64,000 nucleotides of DNA from Promicromonospora iranensis (GCF_028994805.1 NZ_JAJQQP010000011.1:219733-283732); one strand, 5' to 3'; counted from the first letter of the stretch, positions 44,832 to 54,502 are shown. The notes: a model not told the origin generated them from the letters alone. Translations and numbers: made by a program.

Positions 44832-46436
44832 TCAGCCGGCCGCGTCGACCCGGCGCACGCGCACGTCCCCGCCCGCGGCGAGCGGCGCCGTGGGCGCCAG
44901 CACCGAGAAGAGGCTCTCGTCGTCGGCCTCGGCGATGCGCACCGACCAGACGATCCCAGGCTGATCGGCAGGCTGCTCCGCGACCACCGCGACGGTCTCG
45001 CCGAGCTCCGCCAACTCCGCGCGGTCCAGCTCGACGGTCTCGCCGGCGGGCACCTCCACCGTGCGGGTCCAGGCTTCCTCGCCGTCCGGCCCGACGCCGC
45101 GCAGCGCCACCTCGGTGCTGCCCTCCGCGTCGTCGATCCGCTCCAGGTCGCGCTCGTCCGGCACCCCGCTCAGGGTCACCTCGTAGGCGGCATGCTGCGG
45201 GACGGCGACCGCGCCGTCGGCCACGGAGCCCGTGGCGGGCACCGCCTGGCCGGCCAGCCACGCCCGGTCGTACGGGTCCTCGTCGAACACCGCGTCGTCG
45301 GCGGCTGCGCCCTTCCGGTCCACGGCGGCGCCCGCGACGACCGGCACGTCCGCGTCCACCACGACCGTGTAGCTCCCCTCGGGCAGCCCACCCAGCGGCA
45401 GCGTCGTGACCTGGCCCGGTTCGAGGGACATCTCCTCGCCCCCACGCAGCCGGACCGGCCCGTCGGGCCCGAGCACCGCGAGGGTCGCCGTGCCGGCCGC
45501 GGCCCCCGGCGTCAGCAGGTCGAGCCGCGGTGCGTGCGGGTCGTCGACCGGCTCGCCGGTGCTGACCACGCCCGCGACCGCCGTCGTGGACGACGGCGCG
45601 CCGCCACCCACGACGAGGTCGGCGCCCGCGGGGACCAGGCCCTCGATGCGGTGGTGCTGCACGTACGCGCCCACCCGGCCGCCCTCCGCGGTGACGTGCA
45701 GCGCGAGACGGCTCTGGTCGGGCGCGATGGCCTCGAGCATGGTGACGACCTGCTCGCCCGGCGGCACGACCACGAGCGACTGGCTGCCCAGGACCACGGG
45801 GCCGGACGCACCCCAGGCCTCGAGCGAGACGGTGGCCGGCGTCCGGCCGGGGTTCTGCAGCACCAGGCGGCCGCTCGAGCCCACCGAGGTGCTGCCGCCG
45901 ACCAGCCAGTGCTCGACGGACGGCACCGCGCACGGCCCCGCGACCATGCCGCGCAGGTCGCCGGCGGTGGTCACGGACGCGACGGTCGCCGTGGCGTAGG
46001 TGGCACCACCCGGCGTCACGCGTACCGAGCGCGCCCCGGTGAGCTCGCCCTCGCGCACCGCGGCGACGTCGCCGGTCACCAGCGGGCCGGTGAGCTCGCC
46101 GGACCGCTCCCCGTCGAGGGTGGTGACCGACGGCTCGGTGCCGTCCGCGCCGTCGAGGACGGCAGCGGTCAGCGACGTGGTGGTCTCGACCGGCGCTGCG
46201 CTGAACTCGTCGTCGCCGACGTCCGGCTGCGCCAGCTCCGCAGGGACGGGGCAGACCAGCCCGCCCTCGGCGGCGGCCACGGGGACGGCGCGCGCGTCGT
46301 CCGCCGTCGCCGTCGCGACGTGTCCCGCGCCGTCCGTGACGGTGAGGGCGGCGACCGCCACCGCGCAGAGCAGGCCCCCCACCGCGGCGGCCGCCCGCCG
46401 TGCGGCGGGCGGGACCACGAGCTTCTTGCGCTTCAT
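44832..46436 (-). CDS. DUF5719 family membrane-anchored protein
   Basis: The 534-residue protein has a short basic N-terminus and one hydrophobic helix (about 15-33), followed by an extracytoplasmic beta-rich region with repeated short blocks such as GGSTSVGSSGRLVLQNPGRTP and PAGADLVVGGG. I recognise this as DUF5719 from its position next to the large GT2 membrane protein and the metallopeptidase-like gene. No catalytic residues are recognisable. AGGAGG precedes ATG 46436, which also overlaps the stop of the upstream GT2 gene. Confidence 0.75.
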   Translation of the reverse strand: MKRKKLVVPPAARRAAAAVGGLLCAVAVAALTVTDGAGHVATATADDARAVPVAAAEGGLVCPVPAELAQPDVGDDEFSAAPVETTTSLTAAVLDGADGTEPSVTTLDGERSGELTGPLVTGDVAAVREGELTGARSVRVTPGGATYATATVASVTTAGDLRGMVAGPCAVPSVEHWLVGGSTSVGSSGRLVLQNPGRTPATVSLEAWGASGPVVLGSQSLVVVPPGEQVVTMLEAIAPDQSRLALHVTAEGGRVGAYVQHHRIEGLVPAGADLVVGGGAPSSTTAVAGVVSTGEPVDDPHAPRLDLLTPGAAAGTATLAVLGPDGPVRLRGGEEMSLEPGQVTTLPLGGLPEGSYTVVVDADVPVVAGAAVDRKGAAADDAVFDEDPYDRAWLAGQAVPATGSVADGAVAVPQHAAYEVTLSGVPDERDLERIDDAEGSTEVALRGVGPDGEEAWTRTVEVPAGETVELDRAELAELGETVAVVAEQPADQPGIVWSVRIAEADDESLFSVLAPTAPLAAGGDVRVRRVDAAG

Positions 46437-49400
46437 CGAATCCTCCTGCGTCCTACCGGCAGAGCCAGCAGGGCGAAGACCACCAGCGTGAACGTCGTGA
46501 GCACCAGCCAGGCCGTGCGGTGGGGCGCCTCGTAACGCACCACGAGCTGTCCGGCGTCGGGCCCGAGCGCGAAGGCCTGGAGGCCCGCCGGATCCTCGAC
46601 GGCGACCGGCTCCAGCCGCCGCCCGTCGAGCGTCGCGTGCCAGCCCGGGCCCGCCGCCTCCGCCAGCACGACGGTGCGGTCCGCGCCGCCGGCGGCCACG
46701 TCCGCCCGGAGCGCCGTGCCCCCCGACGGCAGCACCTGCCGCGTGGCGCCGTCCTCCTCGATACGGGCCCAGCCGGGTGCGGGCTCGTCCACGGGGGCGA
46801 CACGCCACACCGAGACGGCCTGCCCCTCGGTGACCCGGCTCATGCCGGGCACCATGTCGAGCGTCGCCACGAGGTCGGCGACGGCGGGTACGGCGGGTAC
46901 GGCGGGTACGGCGGGTACGGCGGGTACGGCGGGTACGGCGGGTAGAGCCTCCGTCCCGGTCGCCCCACCCGCTCCGCCGTCGGACCGCACCTGCACCGCA
47001 CCGATCCCGAGACCGGCCAGCTCCTGCGGCACCCCGTCCGTGGCGCCGGAGACCAGCGCCGCGACCGCGGCGTCCAGCGCGGCCGCCGGTCCGTCATCGG
47101 CAGCGCGGTCGCCCGACGTCGCCCTGGCGACCGCCGAGACGTCGGCGAGCTGCGAGCCGTCGGCCCGCAGGAGCGCGTACTCCACGGTGCCCTCCTCGTC
47201 GCCGGCGAAACCCACCTCGAGCACACGCGCCTGCCGCGGCGGCGCCTGCATCTGCTGCCCGACGGCGGGGACCACCGGGTCCGCCGTCACGTGCAGCATC
47301 CCGGACCGTCCCGCGTCCGCGACGCTGCCGGAACTCGTGAGCCACGCCGCCGCCTGCACCACGGGAAGCAGGAGGGCGACCACGACCAGCCCGACGACGG
47401 CGACCGTGCGCGCCGAGCCGAGGAAGCCCTGGAGCGAGGTGCCGCTGCCGGCGAGCGCGTGGACGCCCGCGAGGGCGGCGGTGCCCAGGCCGAGGAGGAG
47501 CAGCGACAGACCAGGGCCGGACCACCGGCCGTCGTCCTGGGCCACGATCGCCACGGCGAGCCCCGCCGCCGCGACCAGCCAGCCCACCAGCGACGTCGCC
47601 GCGACGTGCTGCGCCGAGTCCGCCACCCGCCTGCGGCCGATGCCCAGCAGAGCCGCCACGAGCCCCACCACGGCGAGCGCGAGCACCAGCGCTCCCAGGG
47701 CCCACGGGCCTGCCGTCACGATCGCGCGGGCGGTGACCGGTACGAGCCCGTCGCCCGGTACGTCGAGCCAGGGAGCGGGGACCGCGGGCAGGCCGAGCAG
47801 CAGCTCGAGGCCCGAGGCGGAACCCGGCCCGGGGACGCCCGACCCGGCGAGCGGCTCGGCGGTCAGGAGCCTGCTGTTGCCGTGGCGCAGCGCCGTCCAC
47901 CAGAGCGGAGCGCCGACCACGAGGGCCGGGGCGAGCGCGAGGGCGAGGTACACGCGTCGGCGCGGGGCCACGACCATGGCCCCGGCCAGCACCAGGACGG
48001 CCGCAGGGAGCAGCGCCGGCGCACCGGCCACCACGCAGGCGAGCAGCAGCCCGGCAGCACCCGCGGCACCCAGCGAGCCGGCACTTGTCCGGGAGGCGCG
48101 GGCGGAGGCACCTGCCCGCTCGGCGGCGGCGCCGTCGGGCGGGCCGAGCCGGTCGACAGCCTGGGCGCCCACCGCACGGACCAGCGCGACGGCGGTCCAG
48201 GGCAGCACGGTGTGCGCCAGCACGCCGCCGAGCAGGCCGGCGTCGAGCGCCCCGAGGAACGCCGGGGCGACGGTCCACGCGAACGCCGCCAGCACGCGCA
48301 TCCACACCGAGCGGGTCACCGCGCCGGCCGCGGCCCACGCACCGACCGCCGCCACCGGGAGGGCCAGCAGGAGCACGGCGTCCACGGCGTGCTGCAGGGA
48401 GCCGCCCACCAGCGCCGAGAGACCGGTCAGCACGAACAGCAGCGGGTCCGCCGGGGCAGCCGTGCCGAGCCCGTCGCGCACCCAGCCGGACGTCGCCGCC
48501 GACCACGTCGTCGCCGTCGTGCCGCCTGCCGGGAGCAGCGCGCCACCGACCAGACGGCCGCCGGACGCGAGCGCGCCCAGCGCGGGGCCGAACAGCGCCG
48601 CCGCCAGGCCGGCGGCGGAGAGCAGGACCACCGCGAGCGCCGTCCGGCGCCGGACGGCCAGGGCGTGCAGCTCGGCCTGCTCCAGCTCGGACGGCGCGGC
48701 GTCGACCCGGTGGGCCTCGCCGCGGGCGAGCCGCTTGTCACGTCGTTCGGCGGCCACCTCGCGCCACGTGCCCAGCAGCGGCCGCAGCACGCTGCGGGGC
48801 ACCGTCGACGTGCGCGCGATCCGGTGACGGGCACGCAGGAGCGGCCCCAGCCGGAACACCGCCCACAGCGGCGCGACCAGCTCGTCGCGCGCCTGGTCGG
48901 GCTGCTTCATCGCGAGCCGGTAGCTCGCGGCGAACGGTGCCCACAGCACCATCCCGAGCATCGCGAACGGCAGGATCCACGGCGCCACGGACGTCAGCCG
49001 CAGGTAGAGCTGGCTGCGACGCCGTGCGCCGGGCGAGCCGGGGGCGCGCAGGGCGACCTGCGCGTGCCGCACGACGGCGTCGGGCACGACGACGACCCGA
49101 TGGCCGGCGAGCCGTACCCGCAGGCAGAAGTCGGTGGAGTCGCCGAACTGGCCGTAGGCCGGGTCGGTGCCGCCGACCTCGCGCCAGACCGAGGCACGCA
49201 CCAGTGCGCCGGCGAGGCCGACGGCCAGCACGTCCTCGCGCGCGTCGTGCTGTCCCTGGTCGATCTCCGTGTCGTCGATACCGGTCATCCGCCGGCCGAG
49301 CGGCGAGACGGTGTGCCCCACCTCGACGAGCACTCCCCGGTCGGACAGGTCCGGGTCGAGGGGCGCGCCGTCCGGCCCGGTCTCCCAGCGCCGCTGCTTG

Positions 49401-49873
49401 CAGCCCGCCACTGCCACCGCGTTCGAGTGCTCCACCGAACGGGTCAGGGCCGCCAGGGCGCCCGGCGCGGGGGACGAGTCGTCGTGCAGGAGCCAGAGCC
49501 AGCCGTGCTCGGGGGCGCCGGTCGCGTCGAGGGCCGCCGCGATCGCGTCGCCGAAGGTGCGGGCTCCCGCACCGGCCACGTAGCGCGCGCCGCCGAGCTG
49601 CAGGTCCTGGTGGCCGGACGTCGCGGGGGCGGTGTCGACGTCCACGACGACCACGTCGTCCGGAGTGCGGGACTGGTTCCGTAGCGCTGCGAGCGTCGCG
49701 GCGAGGTAGGGGCTGCTGCCGCGCGTCACGACGACTGCCGTCACGGTGACGGCCACGGGTGCGGGGACAGCGGTCTGGGCCGGGACCTTGGCCCAGACAG
49801 GACCGACCGGGTCCTCGTGGGGACCTCGGTCCGGGCTGGGGGCCGACAGGCTGTCGGTACGTGGAGCGCTCAT
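46433..49873 (-). CDS. Large GT2 glycosyltransferase with multi-spanning C-terminal region
   Basis: The 1146-residue protein begins with a GT-A domain (AVVVTRGSSPYLAATLAALRN, LLHDDSSPAPGAL near 128 and FCLRVRLAGHRVVVVPDA near 250), followed by about a dozen helices (300-880) and a large outer domain with a last helix at the C-terminus. Such fused GT2-membrane proteins next to whiB2 and DUF5719 are conserved in actinobacteria, where they are thought to act on wall glycans. Residues about 977-997 are seven Pro-Ala-Val units encoded by a 9-bp tandem repeat. The stop overlaps the DUF5719 start. Confidence 0.85.
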   Translation of the reverse strand: MSAPRTDSLSAPSPDRGPHEDPVGPVWAKVPAQTAVPAPVAVTVTAVVVTRGSSPYLAATLAALRNQSRTPDDVVVVDVDTAPATSGHQDLQLGGARYVAGAGARTFGDAIAAALDATGAPEHGWLWLLHDDSSPAPGALAALTRSVEHSNAVAVAGCKQRRWETGPDGAPLDPDLSDRGVLVEVGHTVSPLGRRMTGIDDTEIDQGQHDAREDVLAVGLAGALVRASVWREVGGTDPAYGQFGDSTDFCLRVRLAGHRVVVVPDAVVRHAQVALRAPGSPGARRRSQLYLRLTSVAPWILPFAMLGMVLWAPFAASYRLAMKQPDQARDELVAPLWAVFRLGPLLRARHRIARTSTVPRSVLRPLLGTWREVAAERRDKRLARGEAHRVDAAPSELEQAELHALAVRRRTALAVVLLSAAGLAAALFGPALGALASGGRLVGGALLPAGGTTATTWSAATSGWVRDGLGTAAPADPLLFVLTGLSALVGGSLQHAVDAVLLLALPVAAVGAWAAAGAVTRSVWMRVLAAFAWTVAPAFLGALDAGLLGGVLAHTVLPWTAVALVRAVGAQAVDRLGPPDGAAAERAGASARASRTSAGSLGAAGAAGLLLACVVAGAPALLPAAVLVLAGAMVVAPRRRVYLALALAPALVVGAPLWWTALRHGNSRLLTAEPLAGSGVPGPGSASGLELLLGLPAVPAPWLDVPGDGLVPVTARAIVTAGPWALGALVLALAVVGLVAALLGIGRRRVADSAQHVAATSLVGWLVAAAGLAVAIVAQDDGRWSGPGLSLLLLGLGTAALAGVHALAGSGTSLQGFLGSARTVAVVGLVVVALLLPVVQAAAWLTSSGSVADAGRSGMLHVTADPVVPAVGQQMQAPPRQARVLEVGFAGDEEGTVEYALLRADGSQLADVSAVARATSGDRAADDGPAAALDAAVAALVSGATDGVPQELAGLGIGAVQVRSDGGAGGATGTEALPAVPAVPAVPAVPAVPAVPAVADLVATLDMVPGMSRVTEGQAVSVWRVAPVDEPAPGWARIEEDGATRQVLPSGGTALRADVAAGGADRTVVLAEAAGPGWHATLDGRRLEPVAVEDPAGLQAFALGPDAGQLVVRYEAPHRTAWLVLTTFTLVVFALLALPVGRRRIR
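46883..46945 (-). repeat. 9-bp coding minisatellite, seven units
   Basis: GGCGGGTAC is repeated six times without change from 46883 to 46936, followed by a variant unit GGCGGGTAG (46937-46945). It is in frame in the large GT2 gene and encodes consecutive Pro-Ala-Val triplets, so changes in copy number would not shift the frame. Confidence 0.95.
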
Positions 49874-49941
49874 CTCGCTTCACATCATGCGGCGCGTCTG
49901 CGCCGACACGCCGCAGACGCGCCGGTCGAACGGTCAGACTC

Positions 49942-50286
49942 TCAGACGGCGCGGCGCTTCAGCTTGCGCCGCTCGCGCTCCGAGAGACCGCCCCAGATAC
50001 CGAAGCGCTCGTCGTTCTCCAGCGCGTAGTCCAGGCACTCGGCCCGGACCTCGCAGCCGGAACAGACCTTCTTGGCCTCGCGGGTGGACCCGCCCTTCTC
50101 CGGGAAGAAGGCCTCGGGGTCCGTCTGGGCGCACAAGGCGCGCTCCTGCCAGCCGAGCAAGGACTCGTCCGGCTCCGTCAGCTCGTACAGCTCGCCGAAA
50201 AGCGGCAGGACCGGTGCGACCGCTGGCGCCACCGCGCTTTCCGCGTCAGTCGGGAACTCCACGTCCGATTCCAGAATGTTCCACAT
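49942..50286 (-). CDS. whiB: WhiB-family iron-sulfur regulator, WhiB2/WhmD-like
   Basis: The 114-residue protein has the four WhiB cysteines, C52, C75, C78 and C84 (in ALCAQTD, VCSGCEVRAECLDY), the GIWGGLSERER turn motif and a basic C-terminus (RRKLKRRAV) for DNA contact. It should bind a [4Fe-4S] cluster and partner with the primary sigma factor. The sequence and neighbourhood fit WhiB2/WhmD, linked to septation. ATG 50286 is chosen because GGAGGGG lies six bases upstream; ATG 50301 would add five residues and has no ribosome-binding site. Confidence 0.93.
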   Translation of the reverse strand: MWNILESDVEFPTDAESAVAPAVAPVLPLFGELYELTEPDESLLGWQERALCAQTDPEAFFPEKGGSTREAKKVCSGCEVRAECLDYALENDERFGIWGGLSERERRKLKRRAV

Positions 50287-50646
50287 GACGTGCCCCTCCA
50301 TGCCGTGTCCGTGCTCGGGGGCCTTGCCGGCCGACCATGCCGATCAACTCAACGTGCCGATCCATCCTGACTGGCCAGGCCTGCAGCTTCCAGGCCCCGT
50401 TGCGTATGCGCTACGAAAACTGCATACATGGAATTACACGCGTGTCGCCTGGAGTCGTCAAGCGGAAATGTGCTAACGCCCACGGATTCCACGGGTAATT
50501 CACGAGTCCTTCCGCAGGTCGTGGCGCACGTCTCACTCACAGTCCCGCTTTTCCTCTGCCGAAACACCCGGCGAGTCGCCATGCCGAAGGTCCGAGATGT
50601 GCCGGCCGGGCCGCGGGCGCTCGGTCGCACCTCCTAGGCTGGCGGC
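50287..50646. other. 360-bp intergenic region between divergent whiB and TIGR03089 genes
   Basis: I find no coding sequence. The region is clearly richer in A and T (especially 50400-50530) than its neighbours, as expected for a heavily regulated whiB promoter with a long leader. It contains only short dyads, for example around CAGGCCTGCAGCTTCCAGGCC near 50377, and the leaderless -10 of the TIGR03089 gene at its right end. Confidence 0.5.
50635..50640 (+). promoter_or_regulatory. -10 hexamer TAGGCT, leaderless start for TIGR03089 gene
   Basis: TAGGCT, then GGCGGC, then ATG 50647. Confidence 0.5.
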
Positions 50647-51393
50647 ATGCAGATCGCGCCCCGCAGCGACGGCCCCGTGCCCGACGTCGCTTCTCTCCTC
50701 GCCCGCCTCGCCGCCGACGGCGGCCGCCCCCGCCTCACCTGGTACGGGGACGACGGCGAGCGCGTCGAGCTCTCCGGCGCCGTCCTCGCCAACTGGGTGA
50801 GCAAGACCGTCAACCTGCTCGTCGAGGAGTTCGACGCCGCCCCCGGCACGCGCGTCGTCGTCGACCTGCCCGTCCACTGGCGCACCGCCGTGTGGGCCCT
50901 GGCCGCCTGGCGAGCAGGCGCGACGGTGCTGCTGCCCGACGCCGACGCGGCACACCCGGACGTCGTCGTCACCGACACCCCGGACCGCTGGGCCGGTGGC
51001 GGCGCCGACCTCGTCGTCGTCTCGCTGCCCGCGCTCGCCCGCCGGTACGACGGCGACCTGCCCTCGGGAGCCATCGACGCGGCCTCCGCGGTGATGACCT
51101 ACGGCGACGCCATCGGCTGGGTGCCCGAGGTGGATCCCGGCCAGGAGGCCCTGGTAACGGCTACGGGCGCCGTCCAGCACAAGGGCCTGGTTCCCGAGCC
51201 CGGCGACGGCGCGCGTGTCCTGGTGGACGGGCGCGGGGCCGTGGCGGAGGTGCTGCGGGGCCTGCTCGGGGTCTGGGCGGGCGGCGGCTCGGTGGTCCTC
51301 ACCTCGCCGGCGACCGCCGTGGAGCTGGAGCAGGACGAGGCGCGCCTGACGCGCCTCCTGAGCACCGAGCAGGCTCGGCGGAGCCGCGGGTAG
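50647..51393 (+). CDS. TIGR03089 family protein (AMP-ligase N-terminal-like)
   Basis: The 248-residue protein resembles the N-terminal part of acyl-CoA synthetases (WYGDDGERVELSGAVLANWVSKTVNLL, then WALAAWRAGATVLLPDADAAHPDVVVTDTP) but lacks the AMP-binding P-loop and the C-terminal lid. I recognise it as TIGR03089, a conserved actinobacterial family of unknown function usually found next to LCP and whiB2 genes. It is unlikely to be an active ligase. Confidence 0.82.
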   Translation: MQIAPRSDGPVPDVASLLARLAADGGRPRLTWYGDDGERVELSGAVLANWVSKTVNLLVEEFDAAPGTRVVVDLPVHWRTAVWALAAWRAGATVLLPDADAAHPDVVVTDTPDRWAGGGADLVVVSLPALARRYDGDLPSGAIDAASAVMTYGDAIGWVPEVDPGQEALVTATGAVQHKGLVPEPGDGARVLVDGRGAVAEVLRGLLGVWAGGGSVVLTSPATAVELEQDEARLTRLLSTEQARRSRG

Positions 51394-51583
51394 GCAACGA
51401 GGCCGACGGCTTGCGCACACCTTCCCCGAACGCATGCCGAACGCACGATCCAGGCGCCTTCCCGGTGCCGAAATGCCCGGTCGCAAGCCGTTCTGCACGT
51501 GGCCGCACACGGCCTTCGGCCTTCTCCACGAACCCTCTACGGTCCGACCCCGGGGGGTACGCCGCCGTCCAGCAGGCAGCCCC

Positions 51584-51589
51584 TATGCT
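51584..51589 (+). promoter_or_regulatory. -10 hexamer TATGCT, near-leaderless start for LCP 1
   Basis: TATGCT is followed by eight bases and GTG 51598. It supports this start over the in-frame ATG at 51499. Confidence 0.5.
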
Positions 51590-51597
51590 CTGAGGCC

Positions 51598-52914
51598 GTG
51601 ACGTCCCCTGACTTCAGCACCCCCGGTGCGACGACCCCAGCCACAGGGCCGTCCCATGCCCGGACGCTGAACACGCTGAGCGGCACCTCCCGAGTGGTCG
51701 GGATGGTACTGGTCGGGGTGCTGTCGCTCGTGACGGCGGGCGGGGTGACGGCCGTGACCCGGCTGACGGGAAACATCGACACCGCCGAGATGACGGTCCT
51801 CGGCCCCGACCGTCCCGAGGTGGTGCTGCCGGAGGACCCGAACGCGGGCACCCCGCTGAACATCGTGATCATGGGCAGCGACTCGCGCGGCGGGGACAAC
51901 GCGGACCTGGCGGGCGGCGACGACCCCGGCGCCCGGTCCGACACCACGGTGATCATGCACATCTCGGGCGACCGGTCGCGGGTCGAGATGATCTCGATCC
52001 CCCGTGACTCGACGGTGGACATCCCGAGCTGCACGACCGAGGACGGCGCCACGACGCCCGCGCTCTACAGCAGCAAGTTCAACGCCGCCTTCTCGCAGGG
52101 CGTGCGGTACGGCGGCGACGTCGCGTCGGGCGCGCTGTGCACGATCAAGGCGATCGAGGAGCTCACCGGCGTCTTCATGAACGGCTTCATCGTCGTCGAC
52201 TTCGCCGGGTTCTCGTCGATGATCGACGCAGTGGGCGGCGTCGAGGTCTGCGTCGAGGAGCCGATCTACTCCAAGGAAGCGAACAATCTGGCGCTCGACG
52301 CCGGTACCCACACGCTCCGGGGCGTCAAGGCCCTCGACTACGCACGGGCCCGCAAGGGCGACGGGCTGGGCGACGGGTCCGACCTGGGCCGCATCGGCAG
52401 GCAGCAGGAGGTCATGGCCTCGCTCGCCCGCAAGGTGCTGAGCCAGGATGTCCTGACGAACCCCGCCAAAACGCTCAAGTTCCTCGATGCGGTGACCGAC
52501 TCGCTCACCATGAACCGAGAGCTGGCCAGCATCGACGGACTCGCCGGGTTGGCTTACTCGATGCGTCACGTGCGGCCTGACACGATCACCTTCATGACTG
52601 TCCCCAACGTGTACGACCCGGTCCAGACGGCGAACGTGCTCTGGACCGACGAGGCCGTACAGCTGTGGGACAACCTCAAGCGGGACAGGCCTGTCGACTT
52701 CGACCCGGACGCCCCGTCGACCGACGCCTCGCCCTCCGCGCCCAGCGACGACGAGAGCGCGGAGAGCAGCGCAGGGACGGGAGACGCGGGCACGGAGACG
52801 GGGACCGAGGACGGCAAGGAGAACCCTCCGGACCCCACGCCCGAGTCGACCGAGCTCAAGCAGGCCGGTGAAGAAGCCTTCACCGGCGCCGACACCACCA
52901 AGGTCTGCGGCTAG
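51598..52914 (+). CDS. LytR-CpsA-Psr (LCP) family glycopolymer ligase 1
   Basis: The ~438-residue protein has a cytoplasmic N-terminus, one helix (about 32-54) and an outer LCP domain: NIVIMGSDSRGGDN, ARSDTTVIMHISGD, ISIPRDSTVDIP, VVDFAGFSSMIDAVGGVEVCV, and ALDYARARKGDGLGDGSDLGRIGRQQ (in part). These contain the Arg and Asp residues that bind polyprenyl-pyrophosphate. LCP enzymes attach teichoic acids, capsules or arabinogalactan to peptidoglycan. A long Asp/Glu/Ser/Thr-rich tail follows. It may anchor the polymer exported from the locus at 14159-28974. LCP 2 follows after two bases. Confidence 0.92.
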   Translation: MTSPDFSTPGATTPATGPSHARTLNTLSGTSRVVGMVLVGVLSLVTAGGVTAVTRLTGNIDTAEMTVLGPDRPEVVLPEDPNAGTPLNIVIMGSDSRGGDNADLAGGDDPGARSDTTVIMHISGDRSRVEMISIPRDSTVDIPSCTTEDGATTPALYSSKFNAAFSQGVRYGGDVASGALCTIKAIEELTGVFMNGFIVVDFAGFSSMIDAVGGVEVCVEEPIYSKEANNLALDAGTHTLRGVKALDYARARKGDGLGDGSDLGRIGRQQEVMASLARKVLSQDVLTNPAKTLKFLDAVTDSLTMNRELASIDGLAGLAYSMRHVRPDTITFMTVPNVYDPVQTANVLWTDEAVQLWDNLKRDRPVDFDPDAPSTDASPSAPSDDESAESSAGTGDAGTETGTEDGKENPPDPTPESTELKQAGEEAFTGADTTKVCG

Positions 52915-52916
52915 CC

Positions 52917-54482
52917 ATGTCAGATCCCAGAACGTCGAACCGCTCGGCACCCGAGGCCGACGACGACGTCACGCGCGTCCGGATACCACCCAGCTTCACG
53001 CCCCAGGGCGTGAGCGGGCGTCCCGGCGCCGACGACGCCATCCCGGTGGGTGACACCGGTGAAAGACCGCGTACTCTGCCCGGCGTGGCGTCGAGCACGG
53101 AGCAGGGCGGGCTCACCGGCGCGGAGACACCCGGCGTCGGGGTCCCCGGTGTCGGCGGCGCCCACCGCATCGGACGGCCGGAAGGCTCCGACGGAGCCCG
53201 CAGCGAACCACGCATACGCAGACAGTCTTCTCGGGAGGTACCGGTGTCCGGCCAGCGCAACAATCCCCCGCCCATTCCGCCACGGAGGTCGGGGATGCCG
53301 GCGCGCAACGAGTCCGGCGGGGCACCACGCTCCATCCCGCCGCGCTCGGCGCCGCCGGCCGGAGGGCAGCCGCCGCAGGCCATCCCTCCGGGCCGGCCGG
53401 TCCGGGCGAGCGCCGGCCCCGCGCGCCCGTCGCCGGTACGCACGGCACCGCGCCCCCCGGCCGGCGGCGGACGAGGCGGCGGCACACCGCCGCGTGCCCT
53501 CGCCTCCGGCGGTCGCAGCGGCGGCGGCAACATCCGGATCCGCAAGGGTCGCGTGGCCGGCGTGATCGCGGTTCTGGTGCTGCTCGCTGTCATCGCTTGG
53601 CCGGTCGGCCTGCTGATCTGGGCCAACGGCAAGATCCAGCACGTCGAGGCGCTGTCCGAGGCGTCGAACACCCCGGGCACCACCTACCTGCTCGCGGGCT
53701 CCGACGCCCGCGGCAGCGGCGGTATCGACGACTCCACGAGCGGCGCCCGCACCGACACGATCATGCTGCTGCACAAGCCGCGGTCGGGGCCGGTGGCGCT
53801 GATCTCGATCCCGCGCGACACCTACGCGGAGATCCCGGGCCAGGGCGGCAACAAGGTCAACGCCGCCTACACCTACGGCGGTGCGCCGCTGCTGGTCCAG
53901 ACCGTGGAGCAGCTCAGCGGGCTGACCGTCGACCACTACGTCGAGGTCGGCTTCGGTGGCGTCTCGGGTGTCGTGGACGCCGTCGGCGGTGTGCGGCTGT
54001 GCCTGGACTACGACGTGCACGACGTGAAGTCGAAGCTCAAGTGGACCAAGGGCTGCCACGTCGCGGACGGCAAGACGGCCCTCGCGTTCTCGCGGATGCG
54101 GTATGCCGACCCGACGGGCGACATCGGCCGAGCCCAGCGCCAGCAGCAGGTCATCGCGCAGATCGGCAAGAAGGTCGCGGACCCCGCCGTCCTGCTCAAC
54201 CCGGCCACCCAGGTCGGGCTCGCCGACGCCGGCCTGTCAGCGCTCGTGACCGACACCGACTCCGGCATCATCGATGTCGCGATGATGGGCCTCGCGTTCC
54301 GGACCGCGAACGGCGACGACGGTGTGACCGGCACCCCGCCGATCGCCACGATCAACTACCGGACCCCGTCCGGCGCCTCGGCGGTCCAGCTCGACGACAA
54401 CCAGACCCCCGAGTTCTGGGCCAAGATCCGCGACGGCGAGTACGAGCCCGGCGAAAAGGTTGGCGGCATGCCGGGCTCCTGA
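52917..54482 (+). CDS. LytR-CpsA-Psr (LCP) family glycopolymer ligase 2
   Basis: The 521-residue protein has an unusually long cytoplasmic N-terminus (about 205 residues), rich in Pro, Gly, Arg and Ser, before a single helix (about 210-235). The LCP domain follows with TYLLAGSDARGSGG, ARTDTIMLLH, ISIPRDTYAEIPG, VGFGGVSGVVDAVGGVRLCL and ALAFSRMRYADPTGDIGRAQRQQ (in part). The catalytic Arg and Asp residues are present. It starts two bases after the LCP 1 stop and is probably co-transcribed. The long tail may interact with regulatory or divisome partners, but this is a guess. Confidence 0.92.
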   Translation: MSDPRTSNRSAPEADDDVTRVRIPPSFTPQGVSGRPGADDAIPVGDTGERPRTLPGVASSTEQGGLTGAETPGVGVPGVGGAHRIGRPEGSDGARSEPRIRRQSSREVPVSGQRNNPPPIPPRRSGMPARNESGGAPRSIPPRSAPPAGGQPPQAIPPGRPVRASAGPARPSPVRTAPRPPAGGGRGGGTPPRALASGGRSGGGNIRIRKGRVAGVIAVLVLLAVIAWPVGLLIWANGKIQHVEALSEASNTPGTTYLLAGSDARGSGGIDDSTSGARTDTIMLLHKPRSGPVALISIPRDTYAEIPGQGGNKVNAAYTYGGAPLLVQTVEQLSGLTVDHYVEVGFGGVSGVVDAVGGVRLCLDYDVHDVKSKLKWTKGCHVADGKTALAFSRMRYADPTGDIGRAQRQQQVIAQIGKKVADPAVLLNPATQVGLADAGLSALVTDTDSGIIDVAMMGLAFRTANGDDGVTGTPPIATINYRTPSGASAVQLDDNQTPEFWAKIRDGEYEPGEKVGGMPGS

Positions 54483-54502
54483 CCAGCCCCCAGCCCCGCC
54501 CC

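Noticed and set aside
46883..46945. CRISPR-like or regulatory tandem repeat
   Set aside because: The units are 9 bp without spacers and lie in frame inside a coding region, so this is a coding minisatellite.
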